64,000 bases of DNA from Oscarella lobularis (lineage: Eukaryota > Porifera > Homoscleromorpha > Homosclerophorida > Oscarellidae): the NCBI RefSeq assembly GCF_947507565.1, contig NC_089185.1:248001-312000 (forward strand). The letters run 5' to 3'. Below, piece after piece: positions 10,039-24,162 of this stretch. Within the stretch, counting starts at the first letter, position 1; each line of letters opens with the position of its first letter. The position numbers were made by a program, and so were the translations under genes. Below the pieces are notes generated by a model that ran no database searches, had not been told where the DNA came from, and saw nothing but the letters and a program-made list of their open reading frames with translations.

Positions 10039-10893
10039 TTAGCAGCATGATGTGGCCGCCTTGATGACGCAATCCCTAGACCGGACATAGCATGAAACAA
10101 GAAACAATCAAAGCCAGGTTTACCTTGCATATGGAATATACGAGAGGCAATACCTGTAACGAAAGAGAGTTACAAAGGGATGGTGTAGAATTTCCAACGT
10201 TACCATGTGAAGGCAAGTAACTGGATAACAACAAAGACGAGACACAGCGCACCAACCTTCCACTGTAGAGGAAACAGAGGAGATTGCATTTATTACTCAT
10301 AGATTTAGTAGCTTCTTACCCAGAATGCAGCACAAAATGTAAGTGCGATTGATATCTCAGGAGAAAAGACGAGTCATTTCATATAAATTTATGACGTTTA
10401 GCTTACTATCATAACAATGGTCGCAATGAGACGATTTGGATCGACCATTTTCTTCAATTGCCTCAAGGGTCCCATAAGGAAAAACGAGCTAGACAAAAAA
10501 TGTTTAGAAAATGATATCTTTTTCAATACAACCCAACCTGGCTATGGATGTAATCGTTCCAAGAGAGTACAGTATGGCAAATGCGGTGAGACTCACCCAA
10601 AACATGATCGTTCCCTATTAACAAAATGATTATTTTTCTTTTGGTCACAAGGAGCTGACCAAGATGGATAGGACTATGCCAATGGCGAGACAAATGATGA
10701 ATCCCTTGATTCGGGTCGCCCAGCTCATGCTCTTGCAACAATCTAGCTGAAAGCGAAAACGTTGGTCAAAAAAAGAGCGAGAATGGACGCGGAAACGTCC
10801 TACATCGGATTTCACTTCTTCTACGAACCCTCTGTCTTCTTCGTTGTCTCCACCGGTAACGTAATTCCTCATTTTCCTAAACGTATCGCTCAT
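10039..10893 (-). CDS. SFT2D: SFT2-domain vesicle transport protein
   Basis: Four-helix Golgi membrane protein, homologue of SFT2D1/2, acting in retrograde endosome-to-Golgi traffic. Eight exons: 10804-10893, 10660-10746, 10538-10614, 10407-10488, 10320-10355, 10204-10262, 10124-10153, 10039-10075. Joined in frame they give the family hallmarks SMSWATRIKGFIICLAIGI, GTIMFWV, MGPLRQLKKM, DPNRLIAT, ALTFCAAFWWKV and WYCLSYIPYARDCV, ending at TAA 10039-10041. Size (about 165 residues) is normal for the family. Start codons of this gene and CRYZL1 are 83 bases apart, so they probably share a promoter. Confidence 0.9.
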
Positions 10894-10976
10894 ATCGACG
10901 CGTTTTGACAGACCGTGGAGCAAATTCAGTAGTTACGCCTTTTACAACGCGCGCTAGCCGCTCGATCTAAACAACG

Positions 10977-12746
10977 ATGAAGTCCGTTTGCTTGAAACGA
11001 GAAGCGGACGGCACGTACAAACCAGCCTATACAGAACTGGCAAGATAGTGCAGACTATTTTGAAGGCTTGTTTGGAGTCGGCGGCTCTTTTTCAGCCTCC
11101 TTTGCAGCCGCATCGCGGCCACGTCATCGTCGAGGTCAAAGCGTGCGGCCTTTCGCCCGTCGACGTAAAAGTGCGAATGCACGCGCGTGCTTTCTCCGAA
11201 AAGAATGATCTTTGGTCTCCGTAGGTTTTGTCTTCCTTGCACGATGGAGCTGAAACACTTCCAGTTGGATACGAAGTGGCAGGAGTCGTCAAAGATGGTC
11301 TGTAATTAATTAATTAAATTTCTAATTAAGTAATTAAGTTAATGTTTTTTTGTATTTCCTAGTTGGCCAGGAGGTCACGTCTCTGCAGGTCGGAGATTCT
11401 GTCATTGGTAAATGCCTCTGTCCTTTGCTTACAATGTCACAGAACACTCTCTAAAATACCGCAGGTCTTTTGTCTTTGGCGTCATCCTGCTCGGGCTGCG
11501 CTGAGGAGTGTGAAATGTCTGAACTTGCCGTTGGTCGGTTTGTTGTGTCTAATGTGCTCAAGGGGTTGATCAGCTGCATTTTCAGTTCCTAAGCCAGAGT
11601 CGGTTGGATTTATTGTAGCGGCTGGGTCATTGCAGCCCGCTTTGTGGGCTTACACAGCTGTGCACTACTTGGGGAACGTTACTGCAGGGAATACCGTTCT
11701 AATATGTGATGGAGCAACGGTAGGGAAAAGCAATCAATTTACAAATAATCAATATCACACGTGCAGGCTAACGGCACTGTAGCAATTCAACTGGCCCAGC
11801 TGTGGGGAGCGAAAGTAGCTAAGCCATTCACTCACTAATCACATACAGAGCACTATATCTTATTGTCAGGTTATAGCAACCGCTTCTAATCATGAGGAAG
11901 CCGAGTATCTAGAAAAGATGAAACCTCCTCCCGGTGCGGGCAGAAACTTATCATTTACATTTTAGTACAGTAGTGTGTGGTGATCTTCTAGCATGCATCA
12001 TCAATCTGTCCAAAACGCGATCTTTTGTTGAAAACTGTTTGGCCGAGACGGGAGGCCTTGGGGCCGACTGCATCATTGATCAAGGAGGTATTTAGATATA
12101 GCCGGCTTTATTATCTTTCTATGTTGTATTTTTAGTTGATCTATTTCAATCGGGCGAACGGTACAGTGAAATCGTTTTGACGGCGTTGAGCCACGAAGTG
12201 GGCACGGTGACGGGCGAAAGACGTCGCATCACAAAACACGATGCCATATCAGCGCTGGCAGTGGGCGGAAAATGGATCACTTCAATGTCCCAGCTCCAAG
12301 TAAAACAACAACGAAAACCGTTCTCATTTGATCGTCTTCTGTAGTTGGATCCGCCCGATTCACAGTTTCTCTCCATGAAAAGTGCCAGCGTTAGTTTTGT
12401 GTTTGAACACGCGTGGATGCTCTCGGCCCGTGAGTTGATTAGACAATAATTGAGCAAGCTAAATTTCCTCTCTTTAGGTCAGCACGGAAAATACATGCGT
12501 ATTCAACTCATACACGCATAGCTTTGTCTCCTCGACTTGACCTCTCCCTTTTAGATATTCTCGAAGATCTGGCAGATAAGCTGAACAAGGACATCCTAAA
12601 GTAAACTGAATTTGCTTCCTATATTTCTGACGTCATTCTATCCACAAGGCCCATGATTCATCACACGGTCTCTCTGCTCGACGCCTGCTCCGAATTGAGT
12701 ACGCTATCGTCGCATTTGACAGGCAAGGTTGTTATGAAAATTTAAT
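10977..12746 (+). CDS. CRYZL1: Quinone-oxidoreductase-like protein 1 (zinc-less MDR family)
   Basis: Medium-chain dehydrogenase/reductase related to zeta-crystallin. About 13 exons, beginning 10977-11039, 11096-11170, 11225-11297, 11363-11407, 11465-11533, 11586-11719, 11767-11814, 11870-11933, 11992-12087, 12136-12299, 12345-12427. The spliced protein carries a GroES-like half (VEVKACGLSPVDVK, LPVGYEVAGVV), the nucleotide-binding stretch LICDGATANGTVAIQLAQLWGAKV, TGGLGADCIIDQGVDL, and the CRYZL1-specific GGKWIT..QLDPPDSQFL. The first intron is GC-AG (ACTG|GCAAGA). NAD(P)H-linked activity is presumed from the family. It converges on EXT2, whose stop is 77 bases away. Confidence 0.88.
11040..11095 (+). 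other. GC-AG intron in CRYZL1
   Basis: 56-base first intron, donor ACTG|GCAAGA, acceptor TTTTTCAG. It joins YTEL to PPLQPHRG in phase 0. Reading through meets TAG eight bases into the intron. Confidence 0.65.
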
Positions 12747-12822
12747 AGCCTATACACTTGTCAGGTTTTTTTGTACGTACTGTGTTTACTCCTCCTTGGC
12801 CTACCTAAATCTTTCTAGAAAA

Positions 12823-14955
12823 TTAAACGTCTCTAACGCTAGGATAGCGCTTTAAATAATCCGGCAAATTATCTTTAAACAGAACGGGATCGGCGCGAAA
12901 TTCGACCGCCTTGAGCGGCATGCGTCCGAAAACGTTCACAAAATGATTAAAGCAGATGTTGCGCTCGTGAAAGTGACCGGGATCGGACCAGAGCGACTCC
13001 TTCGCCGTACAGTTCATACATTTGAACTTCTTCCTCGGCGTCACCTTGATGGGCGGCTGTCGCGAGTACGAACTGACGAGAAAATTAATCGCAATGTCTT
13101 CGCAGTTCATGTGATCGTCAACCCAGTCGCGAATCGCCCGCGGCATCATGTACGTGTAAGCGTGGCTATAGAATTTGTGATGGAAAGCGGCGCCCGAAAG
13201 AACCATGGAAACTTCGTTGACCCACTCCGGCTCATATTTCCACGTCTTCGACTTCTTATCCCAGGTGTGCATGCGTCCTGGATAACCGACGAGACGCTCG
13301 GGAAATTCTCGCCACACCTGATAGCCGAACTCCAATTCGTCGCCGGACAGCATAAAAAGATCATCGTCGATATTCAAGACGGCTTCCGTTTCTATGGCAG
13401 CGTGAGGATAGAATCGGTTGCCGAGGTGATTCGCTGTTGTTTGGACGACGACGAGTGGCTTGCTGATCGACGGCCACAGATCGGATTTAGGCGGCGAAAC
13501 GTCCTGGTTGTTCCACACGATGACGACTTTGCTGAGACTGCGCGCCTGCGAGACGCACGCGATTACCTTGAAGAGCATCTCCAAGCGATTGTACGTCAAT
13601 ATCACAGCCGTGAAGCCGTCCACCTGGGGCGGCTTGAGAGGAATGAAGAGGGGCGGCGGTCGTGTGACGCGATTCGCGTCTGGATGCCGTTCCATGTCGG
13701 GAGACGAATTCCAGTCTTCGTATTGCCAAGCGGCGTGAGTAAAAACTCGATCGTTGATGATTTTTAACGTTGTCAGGGCGATTTTTTCCATAGACGACAT
13801 GTAGGTCTTCCAGAGAAAATAGGTTTGCATTGACATCGATTTCATAACGGTAGGTGGAACGCGTTCGAGGATGGAGACCAATTGGGAAACGTCTTCTTCC
13901 AGGACGGTTACGGATGCCTTTTTCCAGTCTAGCACCTCGGAAAAGGGAAGCAGGTAGAAGTCGTCTTCGAGAATGACTGGTATGCAGCCCATCATCATGG
14001 CATCGAGTAGGTGAGACATGCTCAATACAAGGCAATAGGACGACTTGCTGAGATATTCTGGATAGGGAATAGGTCCATGTCCATCAACGCAAAAAATTCT
14101 CTTATTCTCGTTGGGGTTGCACTTTCTCACGATTTCAACGAGTCCGGGATCAGCAGCTTTCATGTCTTTTATCCGATGTTCATCCACCGGACTCAGAGCA
14201 GTAATAAGAAGTGGCCTTTCAGTCGACCACGCCCTTTTCACAATTTCATCCGGATTCTCAACGCGAACCGGATGAAAAACGGGAATCGCGACGTCATAGC
14301 CAATCCGATACGTCGTCCGGGTGAACCCCGCACCGGCAACAAGACTCAATCCGACACCGGCGCTTTCACCGATCATATTAAAAAGGAGATGATTGACGCC
14401 GCGATTCCACGCGGGCAGCGCGCGAAGCACGCGCTCGACGCGTCGTCGATCGACGCGCCGTTCGTTGAGCGTATCGACGGCGGGAAGGACGAGACACGCG
14501 GCGTCGGGATTCGATTCGTAATAGGGGCTCGATTCGACGGCGAGAAGGAGTTCGGCGAATTGTCGCGACGGCGTCGAATCGAGTGCGAGTCGACCGGTCG
14601 TCGCGTCGACGATTCGGCCCGACGGCGGGGAGATGTGAACCCCTATGCGACCCGATTCGGCGAGACCGCAGCGGAGAACGTCGAAGCACGTGTGAAAGTG
14701 ACACGAACTCGGACGTAGCGAATCGTCGTCACTCGTCTCTTCGCCGCCGCGATTCGTGTCGATCACGAGAGCCTCGCGCGGAGAACGTCGGGATGTCGTC
14801 GTCGTCGTCGAGTCGGCGCCGCCGAGAGCGACGAGAAGAGCGAGAGCGACGACGACGACGACGATCGTTGTGATGATGAGCGTCGCTTTGCTGCACGTCG
14901 CTAGTCGCCTTCGTCTCATTTTCGACTGAACGATGGATTTCAGGTGGGCCAGCAT
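12823..14955 (-). CDS. EXT2: Exostosin-2, heparan sulfate co-polymerase
   Basis: Golgi type II membrane glycosyltransferase which, with EXT1, extends heparan sulfate chains. The 710-residue frame is uninterrupted and close to the vertebrate length. Order: basic cytosolic tail, transmembrane helix (about residues 25-47), N-terminal GT47 exostosin domain ending with GCIPVILEDDFYLLPFSEVLDW, then a GT64 domain with FTAVILTYNR, the metal-binding NIDDD, REFPERLVGYPGR, NEVSMVLSGAAF, and HMNCEDIAINFLV. EVLDWKKASV and RADPVLFKDNLP match EXT2 rather than EXT1. It has no intron although most neighbours have many. Its start lies 340 bases from RBBP4, divergently. Confidence 0.93.
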   Translation of the reverse strand: MLAHLKSIVQSKMRRRRLATCSKATLIITTIVVVVVALALLVALGGADSTTTTTSRRSPREALVIDTNRGGEETSDDDSLRPSSCHFHTCFDVLRCGLAESGRIGVHISPPSGRIVDATTGRLALDSTPSRQFAELLLAVESSPYYESNPDAACLVLPAVDTLNERRVDRRRVERVLRALPAWNRGVNHLLFNMIGESAGVGLSLVAGAGFTRTTYRIGYDVAIPVFHPVRVENPDEIVKRAWSTERPLLITALSPVDEHRIKDMKAADPGLVEIVRKCNPNENKRIFCVDGHGPIPYPEYLSKSSYCLVLSMSHLLDAMMMGCIPVILEDDFYLLPFSEVLDWKKASVTVLEEDVSQLVSILERVPPTVMKSMSMQTYFLWKTYMSSMEKIALTTLKIINDRVFTHAAWQYEDWNSSPDMERHPDANRVTRPPPLFIPLKPPQVDGFTAVILTYNRLEMLFKVIACVSQARSLSKVVIVWNNQDVSPPKSDLWPSISKPLVVVQTTANHLGNRFYPHAAIETEAVLNIDDDLFMLSGDELEFGYQVWREFPERLVGYPGRMHTWDKKSKTWKYEPEWVNEVSMVLSGAAFHHKFYSHAYTYMMPRAIRDWVDDHMNCEDIAINFLVSSYSRQPPIKVTPRKKFKCMNCTAKESLWSDPGHFHERNICFNHFVNVFGRMPLKAVEFRADPVLFKDNLPDYLKRYPSVRDV

Positions 14956-15200
14956 GAGCTAAGTAGGCGCCTCGTATGTCGACGTCTTTACGTTGTCCCT
15001 TTCTTTTGTGACCAAGCGAATTACTGCATTGAAATCAAAAAAGGAGGAAGTGTCTGCGTAGGAAGGTGCATGTACTTCCAGCACGATAGCTATTATTCTC
15101 TACGAGGTTGCTTCAAAACTCAATTTTTTTGTGCGGCAAAAATTGCCAAGAATGTTGTCTACGCGATGTTTACATGCCACAGAAATGTGCGCAGGGTTGA

Positions 15201-17340
<2,140 letters not shown>

Positions 17341-17459
17341 AAAGTAGACCTTGACGTTTTAGTGATATAATGAGCAGTGAATGTCACTCGGTCAAATTCA
17401 ATTCGCCAAGCATGCGCACATAACGCAGTTTGGTGCTTGACAACGGTGCGTGGGGACAT

Positions 17460-20400
17460 ATGTCGAGGGCGGGCAAATCGCCAAGGGCGCAACTGCGAGC
17501 CTCCCCCATCCAAAAAAGCGAGTCAGTACATATACGCGCGACGTGCGCTCTCCCACACGCGAAGCACGAGCGGTAATTAATCGGAAAAAAGGGCTTCGAC
17601 GCCAACTGTCACTCCTGCCAACGGGGGAAAGACGCCGTCTCGAATTCCCGTCTGGCCCGAATTCACAGACGGCGACATTTCCGCAGAAAAATGGGTGCGG
17701 AGTCGTTCGATCGGTCGACCAACACCTCGCTAATGCATTCTACGACTAGGAAACGAGCGGAACGAAGGGGAAAGAGCGAGGAAAGGGCGCGGTAAGATGA
17801 AGCGAGCTCTCGCGCGAAGGCGAGCGAGAGCTCTGGCGTTAGTATTTCGAAGATCCCGACGGGTTCGTCGCGTTGCCACATTCGCTTAGCACGTCGATTA
17901 GTCGTTGGAAACGTCCGTGCGACTTCGTTTCGGAGCAGGTACGAAATTCCGTGTCGCGCGCGCGGGCCGCGGCTCATTTAAGGCCACACTGGCAACGTAA
18001 CGTAACGTAACGTAAGACTTCTTCTCATGATTGGTCACTCTCTTTTGTGACATCACTCTCATTGGAAGTTACGTTACGTTACGTTACGTTAACTACGCTA
18101 GTGTGAATCGGCCTTTATGCGTTCATTTTCGCGGCAGGCGCCAGTTGTCGTCGATTCGGAGTCGCTCGATCGAGAATTCGATTTAGTGTCGCTCAATGCG
18201 CACGTTCTGTCGAGCGAGGTACGGTTCAGTTTTATGACGTCATCATTAAATTTATGACGTCACTTTATTTTTAATGTAGCTGATTCGATGGATTGTCTGT
18301 CAAGTGACGGCACTTTGGCGGCTTCACAATACGACAATGAATGGGAGCGTTGCTGAAGCGTGGAACCCTTGGGATCTCATCTACCCAAAAGCAAAGGGAA
18401 CCGGACTACCCAACTATAATCCTAATGGAAAATACTGCGTCAAGCTATTTTGGATGGTAAAGGGAGAAGAAAATGGTATTTAGTTTTGGCGGGACTTCTA
18501 TCTAGGGTACGTGGAGAAAGTTGACTATTGATGATCAGATGCCTTGTAATAAGAAGGGACAGCTCTTACTTCCCGTCAGTCAACAGAGGGAGATATGGTT
18601 ACCACTTCTTTGCAAAGCTATTCTCAAAATTGCTGCAATCGAGTACGTCAGTTTTTTATGACGCCGTTTAGAAATTTTTCGTTTTAGTTATCAAAGTGAC
18701 TTAAATCCTCACGCCGAATTCGGCGACTGTAGCATTGTTCATCTGCTCACCGGTTGGCTTCCAGAGCCAATTCCAATTCGTTCAGGCCATCGAGACTCCA
18801 TCTGGCGACTCATGAAGTCTCACTTGCCCAAATGGAGTCCTCTTCCGGTATCAAACAAGACGGAAGAGCCGGAAAATCGTACGTCACATAAAACTAGAGA
18901 AATGAACTCGAATTTTGCGTATTAGAACCGGAGGCTTCTTCTGTGGCCGCTCCCCTTCCCTCCGGCAAAGCGAAACCAGGAGGCGGGAGCAAAGATTCCG
19001 CCAAAGGGGACGCCGCGATACCGCCGTTCAAACGCGAAGAATATCCCATCGTCGTCTTCGCCGCATACGCGGATAAAAGTGGAGGAGAGGCGCAAGAACA
19101 GGTTTCCGTACACGTACTTTGCGAAGCAACTGTTCACTTTTTCAATGTAAAGGCTACTGCGGATTTTTCGCTTGTCAAAGCCGGTCTGCCGCCCGCTTTT
19201 TCTCACGCCGTCTTAGTGACGCAGACGCGACGCGAGCCGTTGGAACGGCCCCGGCCTCCGGATCCCGATTCTTTGATTCCGAAATTTGCTTATCAGGGTT
19301 TCAAGGGGCGGCGACAGCGCGAGGAGGAGGCGCAGCGAATTGCCAAGGAATTAGCCGCTATTGATTCGGAACTGGTCGAAGTGGCGTCGCCGCTTCTTCG
19401 ACTAACTGACTCGGGAAAAAAGTAGGGGGATTCATGTCAAGGAATTGAGTTTTTTTGAGGAATTGTGCACGATAGGAATGAAGCGATGTGGATGAAATAT
19501 GACGAATTTGTGAATTGTTTCACGTACACTCCTTTTCCACTTAAATACCTCACATGTCATGAAACTTTTTTTTCTAAATAGGACTCTCTACGTCTTTCAT
19601 AAGCCAGGTGGATACGAATTCAAACGGGCAATTCAAGACATGAAGGTTACGACTAAGTACAGATACTCATCTCTTTTTTTCAATGGATTCTAGATGATAA
19701 TCAGCACGTCAAGCTCCAAAAAATGGTCGGGTTCCAATCTGAACGACAGCGGTGGATCGCACTACTACAACAGTCATGCCCCCGTAGAAAAAAACCCCTA
19801 ACGTTTCATTTTTTTTGATTTTCTTCTCTAGGCGACTCAAGTCGGAATGAACGGCGTCGCGTCTTATCTCCTATGTAAGTTTATTATCTGCATGAGCGTC
19901 TTTTCTACTCTACAATAGGCGTGGACAACACCAAACCAATAGAAATCGTTATAAATTTATCGATTCTACCTCAATGGCCCTATCGAACGACGACGCTCGC
20001 CAACAAAGCCAAATCGAAGGCCAGCCTCGACAGCATCCGAGAAAGCGAATCAGACGTAAGTCTTCCTGGCGGCGACGGCGGCGGCGACCAGTACGCCGAA
20101 AACGGCAGCAGCGGCGGCGGCGGCAGAGTACTTCCCGGCATAGTCATCATAGAGGAATACAAATGGGATTCGCTGGTAACCGGTCAGCCTCTACTTAAAA
20201 TCAAGACGACGGGAACGAAAGCGGCGGCGCTCTGCTTACCTTCAGGGTGAGTACCCATATACACGTGTCTGTGTTAGGATGCGTCACTGCGTAATACCAG
20301 GAGACACCTGATTCGAATGATCGCATCCGCTCCTCTCGGATATCATTTAGAGTTGTGGTCTTTGACGAGATTGGCTTTCGACGAGGAGGACAACGTCTTT

Positions 20401-23400
20401 CACGAACTCACGAAAGTCTGCAGTCGCGGACCAGATATGTATAGGTTATTCGTGAATTTTATTTTTTCTTAGGAGAGTCTCCGATACCAGACTCACGCTT
20501 TGAACGTCTTTAGTACGATCGTTGTCACCGTCAGCATGTTCGAAGAGCCGGAGCTTTTTCGCAACTCGTTTTATCATCAAGGTTTGGGTCACAGGGGACG
20601 CGACATCGAGCCGTATCACTGCAAAGTAAGCCGTCTTTCGAGTCATAGAGAGATTGGGTTTAATTCATTTTGCATGGGGGCTCTTAAGCTCTTGCTCAAG
20701 TCTCTTTACCACATGCTCTCTGTATCGCTCGGCGACGCATTTACCAACGAAATGGCGTTTGCTTGGAAAGCGTTCTCGCGCGAAGGCATGCGACTGTTTT
20801 TGCGGGGATTGGAGAAGGGATTACCTTCGTGTAAGCGTGAGAAAGACTCGTCGACTTTGTCCTCTTTTTAATTAATTAACCGCGGTGCGTTTAGCGGCGA
20901 ATGAGTTTCTGCAGTCGGATTCAGCCAGGGAAGGTGATTGGAATACTCATGCAAATTCCTAGACGTGATCTTTGGTTGTTTTTACTGCAGTGCCGATACC
21001 AGAGAACTGGATTGATCGGTAAGCAAAAGCCACACGCCTTATGCAATCGTTTTAAAAAAAATCGATGCAGTGAACCATCGCCAGAGGAAGAAAGCGCGTC
21101 GGTTGTAATTCAAGCAGCGTTTCGTGGCTATTGGCAGCGAAAAATTTGGAAGACTTTAACTAAAGGTGCAGAAACGCGAAAAACGTGATATTATTCCACT
21201 TGATGTTTTTCTTTTGACAAGACACGGAGGAACACCAGAGAGCTTGTCAACTTCTAGACGACTCCCTCGAAATCCTCAAATCTAAAATGGAAAAAGCGAG
21301 CCTAACTCTGTTTAACACTCTCTTCAAAATGGATCCCCAATTGCTCAGTAAATTCCCCTTCAAAGACGACGAATGGTCTCGGGCCATCTTCGAAGATCAC
21401 GAAGGTCACTACAAAGAGCAGCCGGCCAACTCGTGGTTCGTAATGTTCAGGTGAGACTCTACTGCGAAGAATAAGATTCGCGAGATTATATTTAAATAAG
21501 GGAAGTGTTCTACGTCGCGAAACACGGGGTCCTCGTCGTTCCTCACTTGTACACGTCCGTGCAAACGTGCTCGCTACGCGTTTTCAATAACGACACGGGC
21601 GAGGAAATTCCTCGCGTCTTCCAACGAGTCGCTCCTTATGTCTACGTGCGTAACAAAGTGAGTATAGGATGAGCCAAACGATTGCGTGTCTCTATTCGTG
21701 AAATATAGAGAGGCTATACCTTCGTCGCTGAAGGTCGAACCGCGGACGAACCCATACCGGCCGGATGGTGCCGACTTCGTCTGATCGGCACCGAGGATCA
21801 GCTGCTGAAACCCAAGAACAACGGCATCGTCAATTGTCAATTTTTCACCGAAACGTTGAGGGAGTACTATCTGCCGAATAGGCAGTACGTTTTCTTTCGA
21901 TTGGCTGTCAGCGTGAAGAACGACGTCCAGGTTAGTCTTCAAATCGAGACGTCGAAACCAACGGTCTACGTCCGAGTCCAGGTATTGCAATAAATACGTT
22001 TCATATGGACGTTTTAGTTTTTCCTAGATCTTGGATACAATCGACGGTTCGGAAAGAGCCGTAGCGTTTGGAAAAGGCAAAGGCCACGCTGTCATTCCTT
22101 CGTTCACGTTCCTCAAAGATCGCGTTCCGCTAGCAGAGGAGGCGGCGGCAACAGCGGAAGCGATCGAATCAAAAATTCCTTCACCGCCAACTACGGCTGC
22201 TGATTCGGATATCTTCAGTAGAACAGCTAGCAGAGCGTCGACTAGAGCAGGTAAAAGTCGCACGGAAAAGAAGAGAGGCGGAGGGGGAATGTGCTCGCGC
22301 TTTTGTTTGAAGCCTCCAGACAAGAGAACGAGAGCGCTGACGCTCCGGCTCCGGCTCCGGGGGAGGAGGCCCATAGCGCCGAAGTCGACGATAATGCTAC
22401 GGATATTTTCTGTCCTCTACTGAAAGAACAGCACGAGCCGGACGTGGGAAAGAGCGAGATCTTTCCTCTACTTCTACTGAAGACTCTCTCTGTTTCTTTT
22501 AGAATCACAAGTATATTATTCAGGCTGCTGTAATGCGCGATAGCTGGAACGTCAAGGAGAGTGCTTGGCCGTTTGTGAGCGTGCAGAAAGCCGAAGAGGA
22601 TAGGCGAGAGCGAGAAATGCTAGACAGTAAATGTTGCTTGCTCTTTATCTCTTCGTTGAATGACTCACTCTTCTTCTTCTTCTTCTCAGCTCGAGCTCCT
22701 TCTCAAATGTCGGAAAGATTGTCGAGCAACGGAAAGCGAAGCAAGTCTAAAGGCGGCGGCAGCAAAGGGAAAGTGTTGAAGGGTCCGCCTGCCAAACCGG
22801 TGAAAATTCAAATTCCTTCCCCTGATCTGACTATTTTCTTTAATCTTCAGTCTTTCGATCCGTCCGTTCCTCACTGGACTATGAAAGTCGTCACGCTCGA
22901 AGAGCAGAAAGTACGTTACCTGTCAATGCAGTCATCATCCGTCACGACCTGCTTCAGGATTTGATTGAGCTGAAGAAAGACACAGAACGCGAGGAGGAAA
23001 TCAAGGCAATGAAGAAAGCTTGGGAAGAGGCCGAACCAGGACGAGCAGAAAAGGTCATTTGCGTGCGCTGGGCACCTCTTTAGCTAACGTTGTCCTCCCC
23101 CCAAAAGGCCAAGGCCACTCGACTCAAGTTCTTGGAAGGACGAACGGAAAAGATTCACGGCATTACCGAAGAGAAAAAGTCAGCGTGTTTCAATGGTAAA
23201 AACGTCTTTGAAATTTTTTGAGATTTTTGAATTTTGTCACTAAAGTGGACAAGTCGTCATCGGATATTGAACTGGCGTCATCGTCTGGAAATCTGGGCGT
23301 GTCAACGTCCGTCTCTCGAGTGACGATTGCAAGCGGCAATTTTTCGTCGCCGTCGACGCCTGGATCTCCAGTTCCCGACCTGTCCGGCTTCGTGACACGC

Positions 23401-23876
23401 TGTCCCATACGCCAACACGATTTCTCGCGTTTTTACATTCTGCCGCCGCCTAACGGCGGACGACCGATTCTCTTGGACGACGAGGAAATGGCCGTGCGAC
23501 AAGCGCGACGCGAGGAGGAGATGAATCGGTACCGAAAGGAAAGGGAAAAGATGCTTGAAGCGCGAGAAATGGATCGAGAGGCAAGAAATCAAATGAAATT
23601 GATGCAGTTGGAGGAGGCTGAGCGAAGACAGGTATACAAAAAAAAGTTTCGAATCATTTCCTGGATTTTTTCTGTTTACCCAAGGCTGATCTTGACGAGG
23701 CTCGATGTCGGATCAGTATGTTGCGCGAGGCTTGTCGAAAGAGGATCATCGACGAGAAAATGGCCCCTCTGCAATTGGAGGAGGCCTCCGCTTCGTTCGC
23801 CGACAATCAACCGTCGTCGGACGAAGCGTGCCGAAAAAGAAAGAAATCGGGTTCTAAACGAGCTCAAAAGAGATGA
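17460..23876 (+). CDS. ADGB: Androglobin paralogue 1 (calpain-like, permuted globin, IQ motif)
   Basis: Large chimeric protein known from cilia and sperm flagella. First exons 17460-17521, 17592-17694, 17750-17791, 17843-17938, 18138-18218. These give MSRAGKSPR, IPVWPEFTDGDISAEKW, DPDGFVALPHSL..SRWKRP and the calpain-like part (LIRWIVCQ, PWDLIYPKAKG, NPNGKYCVKLFWM, FGDCSIVHLLTGW). Further on come ESLRYQTHALNV (predicted globin E helix) and EPYHC (proximal His), an IQ motif VVIQAAFRGYWQRKIWK (about 21105-21160), then globin helices A-B (FKMDPQLLSKFPF, QPANSWFVMFR). A second beta-rich repeat region and a basic coiled-coil tail end at TGA 23874-23876. Calpain catalytic residues were not checked. 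It is followed 286 bases on by paralogue 2. Confidence 0.9.
17981..18115. repeat. MITE-like palindrome in an androglobin intron
   Basis: Inverted arms made of CGTAA pentamers: about 17994-18015 (four units) and 18068-18091 (TTACG units). The ends AGGCCACACT and AGTGTGAATCGGCCT are imperfect terminal inverted repeats. It fills most of the 199-base intron between exons at 17938 and 18138, by far longer than the usual 45-60 bases. No protein is encoded. Confidence 0.75.
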
Positions 23877-24162
23877 CACGTTTCAATTTATTTATCGAGA
23901 TATGGAACAAACATGAAATAGCCAACATGCATGACCTGTGCTATCTGTACCTCAAAAATATCCTCCACAAGACCCCTTCTGTCGAAGAAACGTTAATTAA
24001 TTAATATTTTCTTCTTTATAGACGAATTGACTGCAGAATTCATTTGCAGAAGGAGCCACGTGTATACCACACGTGGGGTAACTGCCCCCGGATGATCGCC
24101 TTTATTTGTTTTGAAGCGGGGCGTGTCTGATCAGTGTGTTGCCCCTCGCTGCGCGATACACA

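Noticed and set aside
12943-13767. Plus-strand frame of 274 residues
   Set aside because: Antisense shadow of EXT2; Arg/Val-rich composition and no motif.
17663-17977. Minus-strand frame of 104 residues
   Set aside because: Overlaps androglobin exons 2-4 on the plus strand, which match the family by sequence and phase.
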